Shown here: one piece after another, positions 43,242 through 54,333 of the stretch
How positions within the stretch are numbered: position 1 is the stretch's first letter
How the letters are laid out: each line of letters starts with the position of its first letter
DNA from: Rhizobium leguminosarum
GTDB lineage: Bacteria; Pseudomonadota; Alphaproteobacteria; Rhizobiales; Rhizobiaceae
Length of the DNA: 64,000 bases
Direction of reading: 5' to 3'
Assembly (NCBI RefSeq): GCF_002953715.1
Contig: NZ_CP025012.1
Location: 1,922,001-1,986,000, forward strand
Notes under the pieces: generated by a model
What the model was told of the DNA's origin: nothing
Seen by the model: only the letters and a program-made list of their open reading frames with translations
Databases searched by the model: none
Position numbers and translations under genes: made by a program

Positions 43242-44387
43242 TTACGTTCTACTATCCGTTTCAAGCACCGGTCCGGCATAACGCGCCCGCGGCCGGATCA
43301 ATTCACCGCTGTCGATCTGCTCCATCGCATGCGCAAGCCAACCGGCGGAACGGGCAAGCGAGAAAATGATGATCGGCGCCTCCCTCGGGAGATCGAAGGC
43401 AGCGGCCATTGCGGCAAGCGCGAAATCGACGTTGACCTTCTCGCCGACCATCTCCTCGCCGGTTTCCCGGACCTCGGCAAACTGCGCCGGCAAGTCAAAG
43501 TGCGAAAGCAGCGCCAGAGCCCTGACATCGCCGTCGGGATAGAGCGGATGACCGAAGGCCGACAGGCGATTGCCCTGGGCGAGCGTGCGGCGGATCGCCT
43601 GCTCGGCCCCAAGGGCGGAAGTGTTCTCGATCAAGGCGTCGACGCCCTGCCAGGCGGCGCCGTGCAGCGGCCCTGTCAGCGTCGCCAGACCGGACAGCAC
43701 GGCGGCCGAAAGGGCCGCACCCGCCGATGCCGTGACCCGCGCCGCAAAGGTCGAGGCGTTGAGTTCGTGATCGGCAAGCAGCACCAGCGCGCGACGCAGG
43801 CAATCGGCAGCATCCCGCCGCTGCCAGCTTGCCGCAAGCCGCAAATGCAGCGGCTGGTCGAAAGATCCCGGCGCCAGCGCATCGGCGACGGTACGGAGAA
43901 CGCCACTTGCTTCACGGCGAAGTGCTGCCTGCGAGCGGCCGAGCGACGGCAGATCCGATGTCACCCGCCCTGCCAGCGCCAGGAATGCCGCCTGAAGCGA
44001 CGGAGCGGCATGTCCGGTCCCGCTGCCGGAGGAGAGTGTTTCCGCGCCGTTCCAGAGCAGCGCCGCCGTCTGCTCCAGCGTCGCGACTTCAGCGAAACCG
44101 GCGGCATCCTTTCCGCGATAGAAAAGGCGTCCGCCGATGATGGTGGAAATTGCCGAGGAAAGAACCGGATCGCCCCAGCGGATCGCCTCGGCGGCGACCG
44201 TTTCGGTCTTGCGGCGGCCGGCATGGCGTTCGGCAAGCCGCTGCACGTCGGAAGCCTGGTAGAGGCTGCGGCGCGGGTCGGTGGGATCGGGCTTGGCGCG
44301 GATGCGCCCGCGACTGACATTGGCGTAAAGCGTCTGCGGCTTGGTCTTCAGCGCCTGCAGCGCCTCTTCGGCGGTCAGCCACGACAT
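43242..44387 (-). CDS. Citrate synthase family protein with N-terminal HTH
   Basis: A 381-residue protein. Residues 1-55 (WLTAEEALQALKTKPQTLY, then SRGRIRAKPDP) look like a MerR-type helix-turn-helix; the rest is a citrate synthase fold with DHELNASTFAAR, GPLHGAAWQG, AFGHPLYPDGD and KVNVDFALAA. The catalytic His-His-Asp set is thus kept. It may be an enzyme, a DNA-binding regulator of the divergent paralogue, or both. GAGG precedes the ATG at 44387. The 84-base intergenic region to the paralogue contains palindromes. Confidence 0.82.
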   Translation of the reverse strand: MSWLTAEEALQALKTKPQTLYANVSRGRIRAKPDPTDPRRSLYQASDVQRLAERHAGRRKTETVAAEAIRWGDPVLSSAISTIIGGRLFYRGKDAAGFAEVATLEQTAALLWNGAETLSSGSGTGHAAPSLQAAFLALAGRVTSDLPSLGRSQAALRREASGVLRTVADALAPGSFDQPLHLRLAASWQRRDAADCLRRALVLLADHELNASTFAARVTASAGAALSAAVLSGLATLTGPLHGAAWQGVDALIENTSALGAEQAIRRTLAQGNRLSAFGHPLYPDGDVRALALLSHFDLPAQFAEVRETGEEMVGEKVNVDFALAAMAAAFDLPREAPIIIFSLARSAGWLAHAMEQIDSGELIRPRARYAGPVLETDSRT

Positions 44388-44399
44388 CGGAACCTCATA

Positions 44400-44428
44400 T
44401 TGATCAATTGCATCAAGATTGACGTCAA
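44400..44428. promoter_or_regulatory. Paired palindromes between divergent citrate-synthase-like genes
   Basis: TTGATCAA (44400-44407) and TTGACGTCAA (44419-44428) are perfect palindromes with shared TTGA/TCAA half-sites, 11 bases apart. They sit 12 bases upstream of one gene and 43 of the other, as expected for a shared operator. Confidence 0.5.
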
Positions 44429-44471
44429 TGAGACTAGGTCGGATCATCCGTGTCGTAAAGGAGAAAACAAC

Positions 44472-45560
44472 ATGAAAAATGGCTTGGAAGACGTCATAGC
44501 CGCCGAAACGCAGCTCTCGGATGTCGATGGCGAAGCGGGACGACTGATCATCCGCGGCGTATCGCTGGATCATTTGGTCGCTGACGGCACCTATGAAGGC
44601 GTCGCAGCCCTGTTGCTGGACGGGCTGATGGAGCGAAGCTTCAATGAAGTGGAATTGCGCGACTGGCTGGCGCAAGCACGAACTGGAGTGTTCGACCACA
44701 TCGAGTCGGCCGATGCCGCCCTGCTCGCCCTACCTCCGGTCGATGCGATGCGGGCGCTGATCGCCCGGCTGCCCGACGGCGAGGATTTTGACACCGCGCT
44801 CGGCCTTCTGGCGGCGCCTGCGGTTTTTCTGCCGGCCGTTCTGCGCCTGCAACGCGGTGAAAAACCGATCGCGCCCGACGCCTCGCTGACACAGGCCGCC
44901 GACATCCTGCGCATGCTGACCGGAAAATTGCCGAACAGGGAGCAGACAGCGGCACTCGACGCCTATCTCGTGACGATATCAGACCATGGCCTCAATGCCT
45001 CGACCTTCGCGTCGCGCGTCATCGCCTCGACGCAGGCTGGCCTCACCTCTTCGGTGCTGGCGGCGCTGAGCGCCCTGAAGGGGCCGCTGCATGGCGGTGC
45101 ACCCGGTCCCGTGCTCGACATGCTGGATGCGATCGGCACGGCCGAGAATGCTTACCCGTGGCTCGGCGAAGCGCTTGATCGCGGCGAAAGGCTGATGGGC
45201 TTCGGCCACCGCATCTATCGCGTCCGCGATCCGCGCGCCGATGCGCTGAAGGGCGCGCTGAAGCCGCTGATATCAACCGGACAGGTAAACAGCGCCCGCA
45301 GCGCGCTGGCGGAAGCCGTGGAGGCTGCTGCATTGGCGATCCTGAAAGTGCGCAAGCCGAACCGGCCGCTCGATGTCAACGTCGAATTTTATACTGCGCT
45401 GCTGCTCGAAACGCTCGGCTTTCCGCGCGAGGCCTTCACCGGCGTCTTCGCGATCGGCCGCACCGTCGGATGGCTGGCGCATGCGCGTGAACAGGCGCTC
45501 GACGGCCGGCTGATCCGTCCACGTTCGGTCTATATCGGGCCGCTGCCGGCCGCTGCCTGA
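44472..45560 (+). CDS. Citrate synthase / 2-methylcitrate synthase family protein
   Basis: A 362-residue citrate synthase fold with His172 (SDHGLNASTF), His207 (GPLHGGAPG) and His246 (GFGHRIYRVRDPRA). The catalytic Asp position reads NVEFY, with Glu305 instead of Asp, as in a subgroup of short synthases. Substrate may be oxaloacetate with acetyl- or propionyl-CoA, or another acyl-CoA. AAAGGAG precedes the ATG. It is divergent from the HTH-bearing paralogue. It is not the main gltA of the cell on length grounds (gltA is about 430 residues). Confidence 0.87.
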   Translation: MKNGLEDVIAAETQLSDVDGEAGRLIIRGVSLDHLVADGTYEGVAALLLDGLMERSFNEVELRDWLAQARTGVFDHIESADAALLALPPVDAMRALIARLPDGEDFDTALGLLAAPAVFLPAVLRLQRGEKPIAPDASLTQAADILRMLTGKLPNREQTAALDAYLVTISDHGLNASTFASRVIASTQAGLTSSVLAALSALKGPLHGGAPGPVLDMLDAIGTAENAYPWLGEALDRGERLMGFGHRIYRVRDPRADALKGALKPLISTGQVNSARSALAEAVEAAALAILKVRKPNRPLDVNVEFYTALLLETLGFPREAFTGVFAIGRTVGWLAHAREQALDGRLIRPRSVYIGPLPAAA

Positions 45561-45605
45561 AAGTTGAATTCGCCGGCCGGCAGGGCATGTCCTTGCCGGC
45601 GATCC

Positions 45606-46076
45606 TCAGCCGCCGACGAAGGCGGCAAGTTGGTTGAGCGTCAAACGGCAACCTTCCTCATTGTCTTCGAGGCGAATGCCAGAGGGGATGTTGTCGCAGA
45701 CCATCGTCACATCGGTGCCTCCATCGGCGGGCGACAATGTCGTGCTGACCGTCATCTCGCCGGAAAAACCTTCATTGTCGGAATCGAAGACCGTAGCCCA
45801 GACGATGCTTTCGTCAGGCACGAGCCGCGCAAAACGGCCCTGGAATTTGTCGGTCTTGTCGGAGGTCTTGCCCGGCTCCGACGCCTCGTCATCGGGATAG
45901 ACGAGCGACATGCTGAAGGCGCCGCCTTCCCTGCCCTCGAAGGCATGGACGATGCCCTTCATCGAACCCGGCGGAAGCCAGGTGGCGACAGCATCTGCAT
46001 CGAGGAAGGCGCGGTAGATGTGCTCGCGCGGTGCTGCGATGAAGCGTGAGACGGTCGTGCTGCGTGAAGTGGCCAT
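45606..46076 (-). CDS. SRPBCC/AHSA1 domain protein
   Basis: A 156-residue START-like protein of the Aha1-activator homologue group, with VSRFIAAPREHIYRAFLDADAVATWLPP at the N-terminus and VSTTLSPADGGTDVTMV near the middle. Such proteins form a hydrophobic pocket and may bind lipids or polyketides; function unknown. It is convergent with the citrate-synthase-like gene, with a GC-rich hairpin (45571-45601) between stops. A mosaic repeat lies on its upstream side. Confidence 0.85.
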   Translation of the reverse strand: MATSRSTTVSRFIAAPREHIYRAFLDADAVATWLPPGSMKGIVHAFEGREGGAFSMSLVYPDDEASEPGKTSDKTDKFQGRFARLVPDESIVWATVFDSDNEGFSGEMTVSTTLSPADGGTDVTMVCDNIPSGIRLEDNEEGCRLTLNQLAAFVGG

Positions 46077-46119
46077 GCCGGCAAGATAGCTCGAGCACGG
46101 ATGTTATCCAGATCGCGCC

Positions 46120-46220
46120 AGAGCAATTCCAGCAAAAGTGCGCAGCGGTTTTGCGTCTGGAATTGCGTGAAAACAAAGAGATAGAGCATTTCCGTTACTC
46201 GAAGAAGACGGAAATGCTCT
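46120..46220. repeat. Rhizobium intergenic mosaic-type repeat
   Basis: Two palindromes: GCAATTCCAG...CTGGAATTGC (46123-46168) enclosing CAAAAGTGCGCAGCGGTTTT, and AGAGCATTTCCG...CGGAAATGCTCT (46183-46220). It fills the space between pyrG and the SRPBCC gene. The core matches the repeat at 9.5 kb in 19 of 20 bases. Confidence 0.8.
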
Positions 46221-46247
46221 AACCGCGCGATCTGGTCTTGGCTTTCG

Positions 46248-48020
<1,773 letters not shown>

Positions 48021-48530
48021 TTACTGTCCCGTCGGGACGCCGGAAGGCTGAGCCGGCGCAGGCGTGGCCGGAGCTGCAGGCGCAGTCGTCGCCGGAGCGG
48101 TGGCAGCCGGAGCCTGAGTTGCCGGAGCAGTCGTTGCCGGCGCTTGAGCGGCGGGAGCCTGCGGTGCGGGCGTCGCCGCCCCGCTGCTTGGTACGCCGTT
48201 GCCGGCCGGTTGACTTGCCGGAGCCTGTGCGCCGCCGCCGAGCGAATCGAGAATGCCGTTGCCCTGGCCGCCTGTTGCCGGAATCCGGTCGAGAATATCG
48301 CTCGGACGGCCCTCGTAACGCGTCAGTATGCCGAGGCCGAGCGAGGTCAGGAAGAACAGGGTTGCAAGGATCGCGGTGGTGCGCGTCAGTGCATTGGCCG
48401 TACCCCGGGCCGACATGAAGCCGGAACCGCCGCCGATGCCGAGGCCGCCGCCTTCAGAGCGCTGGATGAGCACGACGCCAACAAGGGCGAGCACGATCAT
48501 GAGATGGATGACAATCAATACTGTCTGCAT
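48021..48530 (-). CDS. secG: Preprotein translocase subunit SecG
   Basis: A 169-residue inner-membrane translocase subunit. Two hydrophobic helices (VLIVIHLMIVLALVGVVLIQ and ILATLFFLTSLGLGIL) flank the conserved GGGLGIGGGSGFMSARGTAN loop. The C-terminal 90 residues are Ala/Pro/Thr-rich, much longer than in E. coli SecG (110 residues), as in other rhizobia. SecG stimulates the SecYEG channel. It lies between tpiA and pyrG on the same strand. Confidence 0.95.
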   Translation of the reverse strand: MQTVLIVIHLMIVLALVGVVLIQRSEGGGLGIGGGSGFMSARGTANALTRTTAILATLFFLTSLGLGILTRYEGRPSDILDRIPATGGQGNGILDSLGGGAQAPASQPAGNGVPSSGAATPAPQAPAAQAPATTAPATQAPAATAPATTAPAAPATPAPAQPSGVPTGQ

Positions 48531-48661
48531 GGGTCCAGTCCTGCCCGCCTGAAGACGGACATAAGTAAGAATTCTGGCGGCTCTTTACATGAGGCTTTCA
48601 TCTATTCCAAGCCCTTCGGCTCGGAATAAACCCGGGAATAAACCCAGAAATAAAAAATGCC

Positions 48662-49432
48662 TCAGGCGAGCAGCGCCTCATAGGCCCGGTAGATGGCGAG
48701 GAAGTCGGCCGCTTTCAAGCTCGCTCCGCCGATCAGCGCGCCGTCGACATTGGCGATGCCCATCAGTTCATGGGCATTGGCCGGCTTGACTGAGCCGCCA
48801 TAGAGAAGACGCATCTTGCGGCCTTCATCGCCGAAGCGGGCCACAAGCTCTGCCCGCATGAAGGCATGCGCCTTTTCGACATCACCTGATGTCGGCGTCA
48901 CACCGGTGCCGATCGCCCAGATCGGCTCGTAGGCGATAACGGTATTTTCGGCCGTCGCGCCATCGGGAACGGAGGCGGAAAGCTGGCGTTTGATAACGTC
49001 AAGCGCCTGGCCTGTCCGGCGTTCATCCGCCGTCTCGCCGATGCAGATGATCGCCGTCAGCTCTGCGGCGAAGGCCGCCTCCGCCTTGGCGCGCACCAGA
49101 TGATCCGTTTCGGCATGGTCGGTGCGCCGCTCGGAATGGCCGACGATGACGTAGGTGCCGAAACAATCGGCAATCATCTCCGCCGAGATGTCGCCGGTAT
49201 GCGCACCCGACGGATTCTGATGGCAGTCCTGAGCGCCAATCGCCAGCGGGCTGTCGGTGCACAGCGCCGTCGCCACGTAGAGCAGCGTCGCCGGCGGGCA
49301 GATCAGCGCTTCGACCTTGTCGGCCAGCGGCGAGCGAACACCCTCGGCGATCGTCTTGATCTGATCCAGGGAGGCACGCATGCCATTCATTTTCCAGTTC
49401 CCCGCCACAAGCGGGCGCACATCAGGTGTCAT
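48662..49432 (-). CDS. tpiA: Triose-phosphate isomerase
   Basis: A 256-residue glycolytic TIM barrel interconverting dihydroxyacetone phosphate and glyceraldehyde 3-phosphate. The catalytic set is Asn12/Lys14 (GNWKMNG), His99 (VIVGHSERR) and Glu169 ([11 protein letters not shown]); [12 protein letters not shown] and GALIGGASL bind phosphate. The ATG at 49432 gives the family start; an upstream extension of 18 codons is not supported. It is the first gene of the tpiA-secG-pyrG series. Confidence 0.97.
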   Translation of the reverse strand: MTPDVRPLVAGNWKMNGMRASLDQIKTIAEGVRSPLADKVEALICPPATLLYVATALCTDSPLAIGAQDCHQNPSGAHTGDISAEMIADCFGTYVIVGHSERRTDHAETDHLVRAKAEAAFAAELTAIICIGETADERRTGQALDVIKRQLSASVPDGATAENTVIAYEPIWAIGTGVTPTSGDVEKAHAFMRAELVARFGDEGRKMRLLYGGSVKPANAHELMGIANVDGALIGGASLKAADFLAIYRAYEALLA

Positions 49433-49654
49433 GCTGGCCTTCCACAATCTGCTTATGCCTTGGGCAATATCAAAAGCTTGCAGCAAAGAAAAGCATCATG
49501 CCCTTGACGTAAGGGGAATCTCTGCGATCCCGCGCATATTTCTGCCGAATATCGTTCGCTACAGCGCCGCGCGTCTTTTGAGACACGCAAAGGTAGTATT
49601 TTGAATTCATGCATCGTGTTTCTAAAAATAGTCTCCGAATTTCCGACCGATGCG

Positions 49655-50554
49655 CTAGCCGGCAAGAATCCAGTTCACCACCCTGCGCCAGTCGATCATC
49701 CGGATCGGTGTCCCGTGATTGCCGGTCTGAAACAGCGTGAAACGCGCCGGATATTTTGCCTTGTGCAGGCTTTCGAACAACGCCTGCTGGTCGGAGGCGG
49801 CATAGACCGGGTCGCGGCTGCCATGGGCGAACCAGAGCGGCAGCTTTGCCTTGTAGAAGGCGCTCTTGATGAAATCCGGATCGGTGACCCCGCTCATGAT
49901 CAGCATGCCCTTCAGCCGCTTGACGCTGTCGCCATCGCGCGCGATGCCCCAGCAGACCTGGCTGCCCATGGAGGCACAGGAAAGGATGATCGGCCGGCCG
50001 GGTGATTGCACGCTTGCATAGCGGATCAGGCCGGCGATCGCCGCAACGCCGCTGCTGTCGAAGCTCTTGACGGTCGGCGAATAATAAACGCCGCCATTGC
50101 CGGCAACGAGGTTCTTCAGCCGGTTGAAATTGCCGCCGAAGCTGTAGTCGTTGGCGCCGAGCCGCCGGTCGCCGTCGCGCCCATGGATGAAAATCACCGT
50201 GAAAGCAGCACTCTGAGCCGGTCCCACCCTGGTGACATCGAGCTTGATGCCGTCGAGAGACAGTGTTTCGTCCGCTTGAGCCTTGCGGATGCCGAGCGCC
50301 ACATATTTCTGCTGCACCCGTTTTTGCGGGATCTGGTCGCGGCCGTTGATATCGCGCGTCTCGTCATAGTCGATGACCTCGGAGGCGCCGTCATCGCCCG
50401 TCTGCAGCACGGTCTGCTTCGAAAACAGATCGTCCTTGAAGGGCGCCAGCACATCGGCTGCCTGTACCGGGCCGACAGCGGACAGCATGGCCGCAGACAA
50501 GAAAAACGCCGCAATTGCGGTGATGATGGTGCAATGACTTGTGGACATTCGCAT
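49655..50554 (-). CDS. Secreted alpha/beta-hydrolase-fold protein
   Basis: A 299-residue protein with a signal peptide (MRMSTSHCTIITAIAAFFL, cleavage near PVQA at 32). FIHGRDGDRRLGANDYSFGG provides the oxyanion region, SCASMGSQ the nucleophile elbow (a variant of GxSxG with Cys first), and LFQTGNHGTPI the probable catalytic His. An esterase-like role in the periplasm is likely; the substrate is unknown. AGGA nine bases before the ATG at 50554 supports the start. It is divergent from parE. Confidence 0.8.
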   Translation of the reverse strand: MRMSTSHCTIITAIAAFFLSAAMLSAVGPVQAADVLAPFKDDLFSKQTVLQTGDDGASEVIDYDETRDINGRDQIPQKRVQQKYVALGIRKAQADETLSLDGIKLDVTRVGPAQSAAFTVIFIHGRDGDRRLGANDYSFGGNFNRLKNLVAGNGGVYYSPTVKSFDSSGVAAIAGLIRYASVQSPGRPIILSCASMGSQVCWGIARDGDSVKRLKGMLIMSGVTDPDFIKSAFYKAKLPLWFAHGSRDPVYAASDQQALFESLHKAKYPARFTLFQTGNHGTPIRMIDWRRVVNWILAG

Positions 50555-50773
50555 TCGGATGGTTCCTGAAGCCTGCCGCCGCTTGCCATTCCGCGCCCGG
50601 CAACGCAAATCATTTGGGAAAAACCCGCCAAAACAGGCGGTGTCGCGTATAGAGGTGCTTTCTGGCAAAATCTGCCTGATTCGCAAACGTGGCATGAAAT
50701 GCGGTGATTTTGGGTCGGCGGCGGATGCCCGCCCAAGCCAGACCTAAGACAGGATGAAGATCTGAACGGCTCC

Positions 50774-52876
50774 ATGGACGATAGCAACGACCTCTTTTCC
50801 GGAATGCCCCTCTCTGAAAAACGCGAGGAGGCGCAGAAGCCTGCCGCTCCGGCCGAGCGGCCGCCGGTGACGGCTGCGCCCGTCGCCGCCGCAGCACCCC
50901 CTGCTGCTGGAGCCTCAGCGCGTCCGGCGCCCGCCGCCTCGAACTCGGATGATTACGGCGCCTCGTCGATCCGTGTCCTCGAAGGCCTCGAGCCGGTGCG
51001 CATGCGTCCTGGCATGTATATCGGCGGCACCGATGAAAAGGCGCTGCATCACCTGTTTGCCGAAGTCATCGACAATGCGATGGACGAGGCGGTCGCCGGG
51101 CACGCCAATTTCATCGAGGTCTATCTTGACCTCGAGGGTTATCTCACCGTCTCCGACAACGGCCGCGGCATCCCGGTCGAGAACCATCCGCAGGTGCCGG
51201 GCAAGTCGACGCTCGAAGTCATCATGACCAAACTGCATGCCGGCGGCAAATTCGACGGCAAGGCCTACGAGACCTCTGGCGGCCTGCACGGCGTCGGCGT
51301 TTCGGTCGTCAACGCGCTCTCCGACGACCTCGAGGTCGAGGTAGCGCGAAACCGCAAGCTCTACCGCCAGCGCTTCTCCCGCGGCCTGCCGCAGGGCGGT
51401 CTCGAAGAGTTGGGTGACGTTCACAACCGCCGCGGCACCCGCGTGCGCTTCCATCCCGACCCCCAGATCTTTGGGGATCACATGAAGTTCGATGCCGCCC
51501 GGGTCTTCCGCATGGCGCGCTCGAAAGCCTATCTGTTCGGCGGCGTCGAAATCCGCTGGAGCTGTGAGGCGGGCGTGCTGCCCGAAGGCTCCGAGGTCCC
51601 TGACAAGGCCGTCTTCCACTTCCCCGGCGGCCTGAAGGACTATCTCCAGGCGACGATGGGCAAGGAGTTCACCGTCACCCGCGAGATCTTTGCCGGCAAG
51701 ACGGAGAAGGTGAGCGGCCACGGCTCGATGGAATGGGCGATCACCTGGTATGGTGGCGATCCGCAGGTGCATTCCTATTGCAACACCATCCCGACGACCG
51801 AAGGCGGCACACATGAAGCGGGGCTGCGCATCGCGCTGACCAAGGGCCTGAAGGCCTATGCCGAGCTGACGCAGAACAAGCGCGCCGCGCAGATCACCAC
51901 CGACGACGTGATGATCTCGGCGGTCGGCATGCTGTCGGTCTTCATCCGCGAGCCGGAATTCGTCGGCCAGACCAAGGACAGGCTTGCGACCGTCGAGGCG
52001 CAGCGCATCGTCGAGAACGCGCTGCGCGATCCCTTCGACCATTACCTTGCCGACAATCCGAACGAGTCGGCCAAGCTGCTCGACTGGGTGATCGAGCGCG
52101 CCGAGGAACGCCTGCGCCGCCGCAAGGAAAAGGAAGTCAACCGCAAGACGGCGGTGCGCAAGCTGCGCCTGCCCGGCAAGCTTGCCGACTGCTCGCAGAA
52201 CACCGCCGTGGGTGCCGAACTCTTCATCGTCGAGGGCGATTCGGCAGGCGGTTCGGCCAAGCAGGCGCGCAACCGCGCCAACCAGGCAATTCTGCCCCTG
52301 CGCGGCAAGATCCTCAACGTCGCCAGCGCCGGTCGCGAAAAGCTCGGCGCCAACCAGCAGCTTGCCGATCTGGTTCAGGCGCTCGGCTGCGGCACGCGCT
52401 CGAAATACCGCGACGAAGACCTGCGCTACGAGCGCATCATCGTCATGACCGATGCCGACGTCGACGGCGCCCACATCGCCTCGCTGCTCATCACCTTCTT
52501 CTATCAGGAGATGCCGGAGCTGGTGCGTGGCGGCCATCTCTTCCTCGCCGTGCCGCCGCTCTACAAAATCACCCAAGGGGCGAAATCCGCCTATGCCCGC
52601 GACGACAATCATCGCGCCGAGCTGATGCAGACGGAGTTCAAGGGCAAGGCCAAGGTCGAGATCAGCCGCTTCAAAGGTCTCGGCGAAATGATGCCCGCGC
52701 AGCTCAAGGAAACCACCATGGATCCGTCCAAGCGCACCTTGCTCAAGGTGCTGATCGACGAGGTGGATTTCGAAGGCACCCGCGCCGCCGTCGACGATCT
52801 GATGGGCACCAAGCCGGAAGCCCGCTTCCGCTTCATCCAGGATCGCGCAGCCTTCGCCGAGAACCTCGATATCTAG
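50774..52876 (+). CDS. parE: DNA topoisomerase IV subunit B
   Basis: A 700-residue type IIA topoisomerase subunit. The N-terminal 60 residues are an Ala/Pro-rich extension. The GHKL ATPase follows (EVIDNAMDEAVAGH, Glu97 and Asn101; DNGRGIPV; GGLHGVGVSVVNAL), then the transducer domain and the TOPRIM domain from Glu487 (EGDSAGGSA, then MTDADVDGAHI). EGDSAGGSAKQARNR distinguishes ParE from GyrB. It decatenates sister chromosomes with ParC, which is not in the window. Confidence 0.95.
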   Translation: MDDSNDLFSGMPLSEKREEAQKPAAPAERPPVTAAPVAAAAPPAAGASARPAPAASNSDDYGASSIRVLEGLEPVRMRPGMYIGGTDEKALHHLFAEVIDNAMDEAVAGHANFIEVYLDLEGYLTVSDNGRGIPVENHPQVPGKSTLEVIMTKLHAGGKFDGKAYETSGGLHGVGVSVVNALSDDLEVEVARNRKLYRQRFSRGLPQGGLEELGDVHNRRGTRVRFHPDPQIFGDHMKFDAARVFRMARSKAYLFGGVEIRWSCEAGVLPEGSEVPDKAVFHFPGGLKDYLQATMGKEFTVTREIFAGKTEKVSGHGSMEWAITWYGGDPQVHSYCNTIPTTEGGTHEAGLRIALTKGLKAYAELTQNKRAAQITTDDVMISAVGMLSVFIREPEFVGQTKDRLATVEAQRIVENALRDPFDHYLADNPNESAKLLDWVIERAEERLRRRKEKEVNRKTAVRKLRLPGKLADCSQNTAVGAELFIVEGDSAGGSAKQARNRANQAILPLRGKILNVASAGREKLGANQQLADLVQALGCGTRSKYRDEDLRYERIIVMTDADVDGAHIASLLITFFYQEMPELVRGGHLFLAVPPLYKITQGAKSAYARDDNHRAELMQTEFKGKAKVEISRFKGLGEMMPAQLKETTMDPSKRTLLKVLIDEVDFEGTRAAVDDLMGTKPEARFRFIQDRAAFAENLDI

Positions 52877-53077
52877 GGTATAACATCGAGCGCGCCAAAC
52901 GGTCGGATAGACACGGGTTCGGCGCGCCGCATTTTAGCATTCACGATTTCACGGAACTGACGAAGAACCGTAACAACTCCGTCAAACAACCGGCGCATGA
53001 AGCGGACGGCGCGCCTTCCCCTCGGGGAGGAGCTGCGCCCGTTTGAACCGTTTTCAACCCCTTGCCGGATATTTGTC

Positions 53078-54217
53078 ATGACCAAGCGTTTTCTCGCGGC
53101 TGCCGCTTTCGTTCTCCTGTCCAGCACCGTCACCGTCAGCGCCACCGATATCGGCGCCACCTTCGAGACCGCCTGCCCCTTCGGCGATTGCGCCGCCGGC
53201 ATTTCGCTCTCCTATCTCGGTGAATTCGTCATCCCCACCGGCCACATGGAAAACGGCGTCGAATTCGGCGGCATTTCCGGCCTCGATTTCGATGCCGCCA
53301 CCGGCCACTATCTCGCCATCAGCGACGACCGCTCGGAAAGAGGCCCGGCCCGCTTCTATGAACTCGACGTCGATGTTGACGCATCCGGTCTCAAGGGCGT
53401 TTCGGTCGTCAAGCGGGTGACGCTGAAGGACAAGAACGGCGAGCCCTTCACTGCCCGGACCGTCGATCCGGAATCGATCCGCCTCGGCAAGGACGGCATC
53501 TATTGGGGCAGTGAAGGCGACGGCAAGGCGCTGCTTCCGCCCTTCGTCCGCGTTGCTGCGCCCGACGGTTCCTTCATCCGCGAGTTCAAACTGCCGGAAG
53601 GCGTTGCCCCGACGGCAGACAAGTCGACCGGCATCCGCGACAACCTCGCCTTCGAAGATCTCGCCGTCACTCCCTCCGGCGATGTGTTCGTCGGTGTCGA
53701 AGCCGCCCTCTACCAGGACGGCCCGAACCCCTCGCTGACGTCAGGCAGCCTCTCGCGCATTATCCGCTACGGCGGCGCCACCGGTGAGCCGAAGGCCGAG
53801 TATGTCTACCCGGTCTCGCCGATCCCGCAGGCCGCCACCAAGGCCGACGGCGGCAATGACAACGGCATGTCGGAGATGCTTGCCCTCGACGATCACCGCC
53901 TGCTTGCCGTCGAGCGGAGTTATGCCCAGGGCTTCGGCAGCAGCATCAAGATCATGATGATGGATCTGGCCGACGCAACCGATGTATCCGCCATCGCGTC
54001 CCTCGCCAAAAGCGACCAGCGTGTCATCCCCGCCCGCAAGAGCCAGGTCCTCGATTTGAGGGCGATCGGCCTCGTTCCCGACAATATCGAGGCCATGTCG
54101 CTCGGCAAGGCCAAGGACGGCACCGACGTCCTCATTCTCGGCTCCGACAACAATTTCTCGACCAGCCAGAAGACGCAATTCTACGCCTTCAAGATTCTCA
54201 GCCGTCCGCAGCAGTAA
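53078..54217 (+). CDS. Exported esterase-like/phytase-like beta-propeller protein
   Basis: A 379-residue protein with a signal peptide (MTKRFLAAAAFVLLSSTVTVSA). The mature part matches the phytase-like (esterase-like activity of phytase) domain: GGISGLDFDAATGHYLAISDDRS, VDPESIRLGKDGIYWGSEGDG, NLAFEDLAVTPSGDVFVGVEAA and DNIEAMSLG. These proteins form propellers with acidic metal sites; most have no proven substrate. The start at 53078 gives a clean signal peptide. Confidence 0.85.
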   Translation: MTKRFLAAAAFVLLSSTVTVSATDIGATFETACPFGDCAAGISLSYLGEFVIPTGHMENGVEFGGISGLDFDAATGHYLAISDDRSERGPARFYELDVDVDASGLKGVSVVKRVTLKDKNGEPFTARTVDPESIRLGKDGIYWGSEGDGKALLPPFVRVAAPDGSFIREFKLPEGVAPTADKSTGIRDNLAFEDLAVTPSGDVFVGVEAALYQDGPNPSLTSGSLSRIIRYGGATGEPKAEYVYPVSPIPQAATKADGGNDNGMSEMLALDDHRLLAVERSYAQGFGSSIKIMMMDLADATDVSAIASLAKSDQRVIPARKSQVLDLRAIGLVPDNIEAMSLGKAKDGTDVLILGSDNNFSTSQKTQFYAFKILSRPQQ

Positions 54218-54333
54218 GACGCCCGGGTCTGAGGGTCGAATAGCGACGCTTTGTATACGCTTTCATGGTGCGGACCTTGAAACCGCCGGGTTGATGGCCC
54301 ATAACCAGAGTACAAGAAAAAGAAGAGGCGCGC

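Noticed and set aside
50915..52612. 565-codon minus-strand frame opposite parE
   Set aside because: Antisense shadow caused by high GC third positions.
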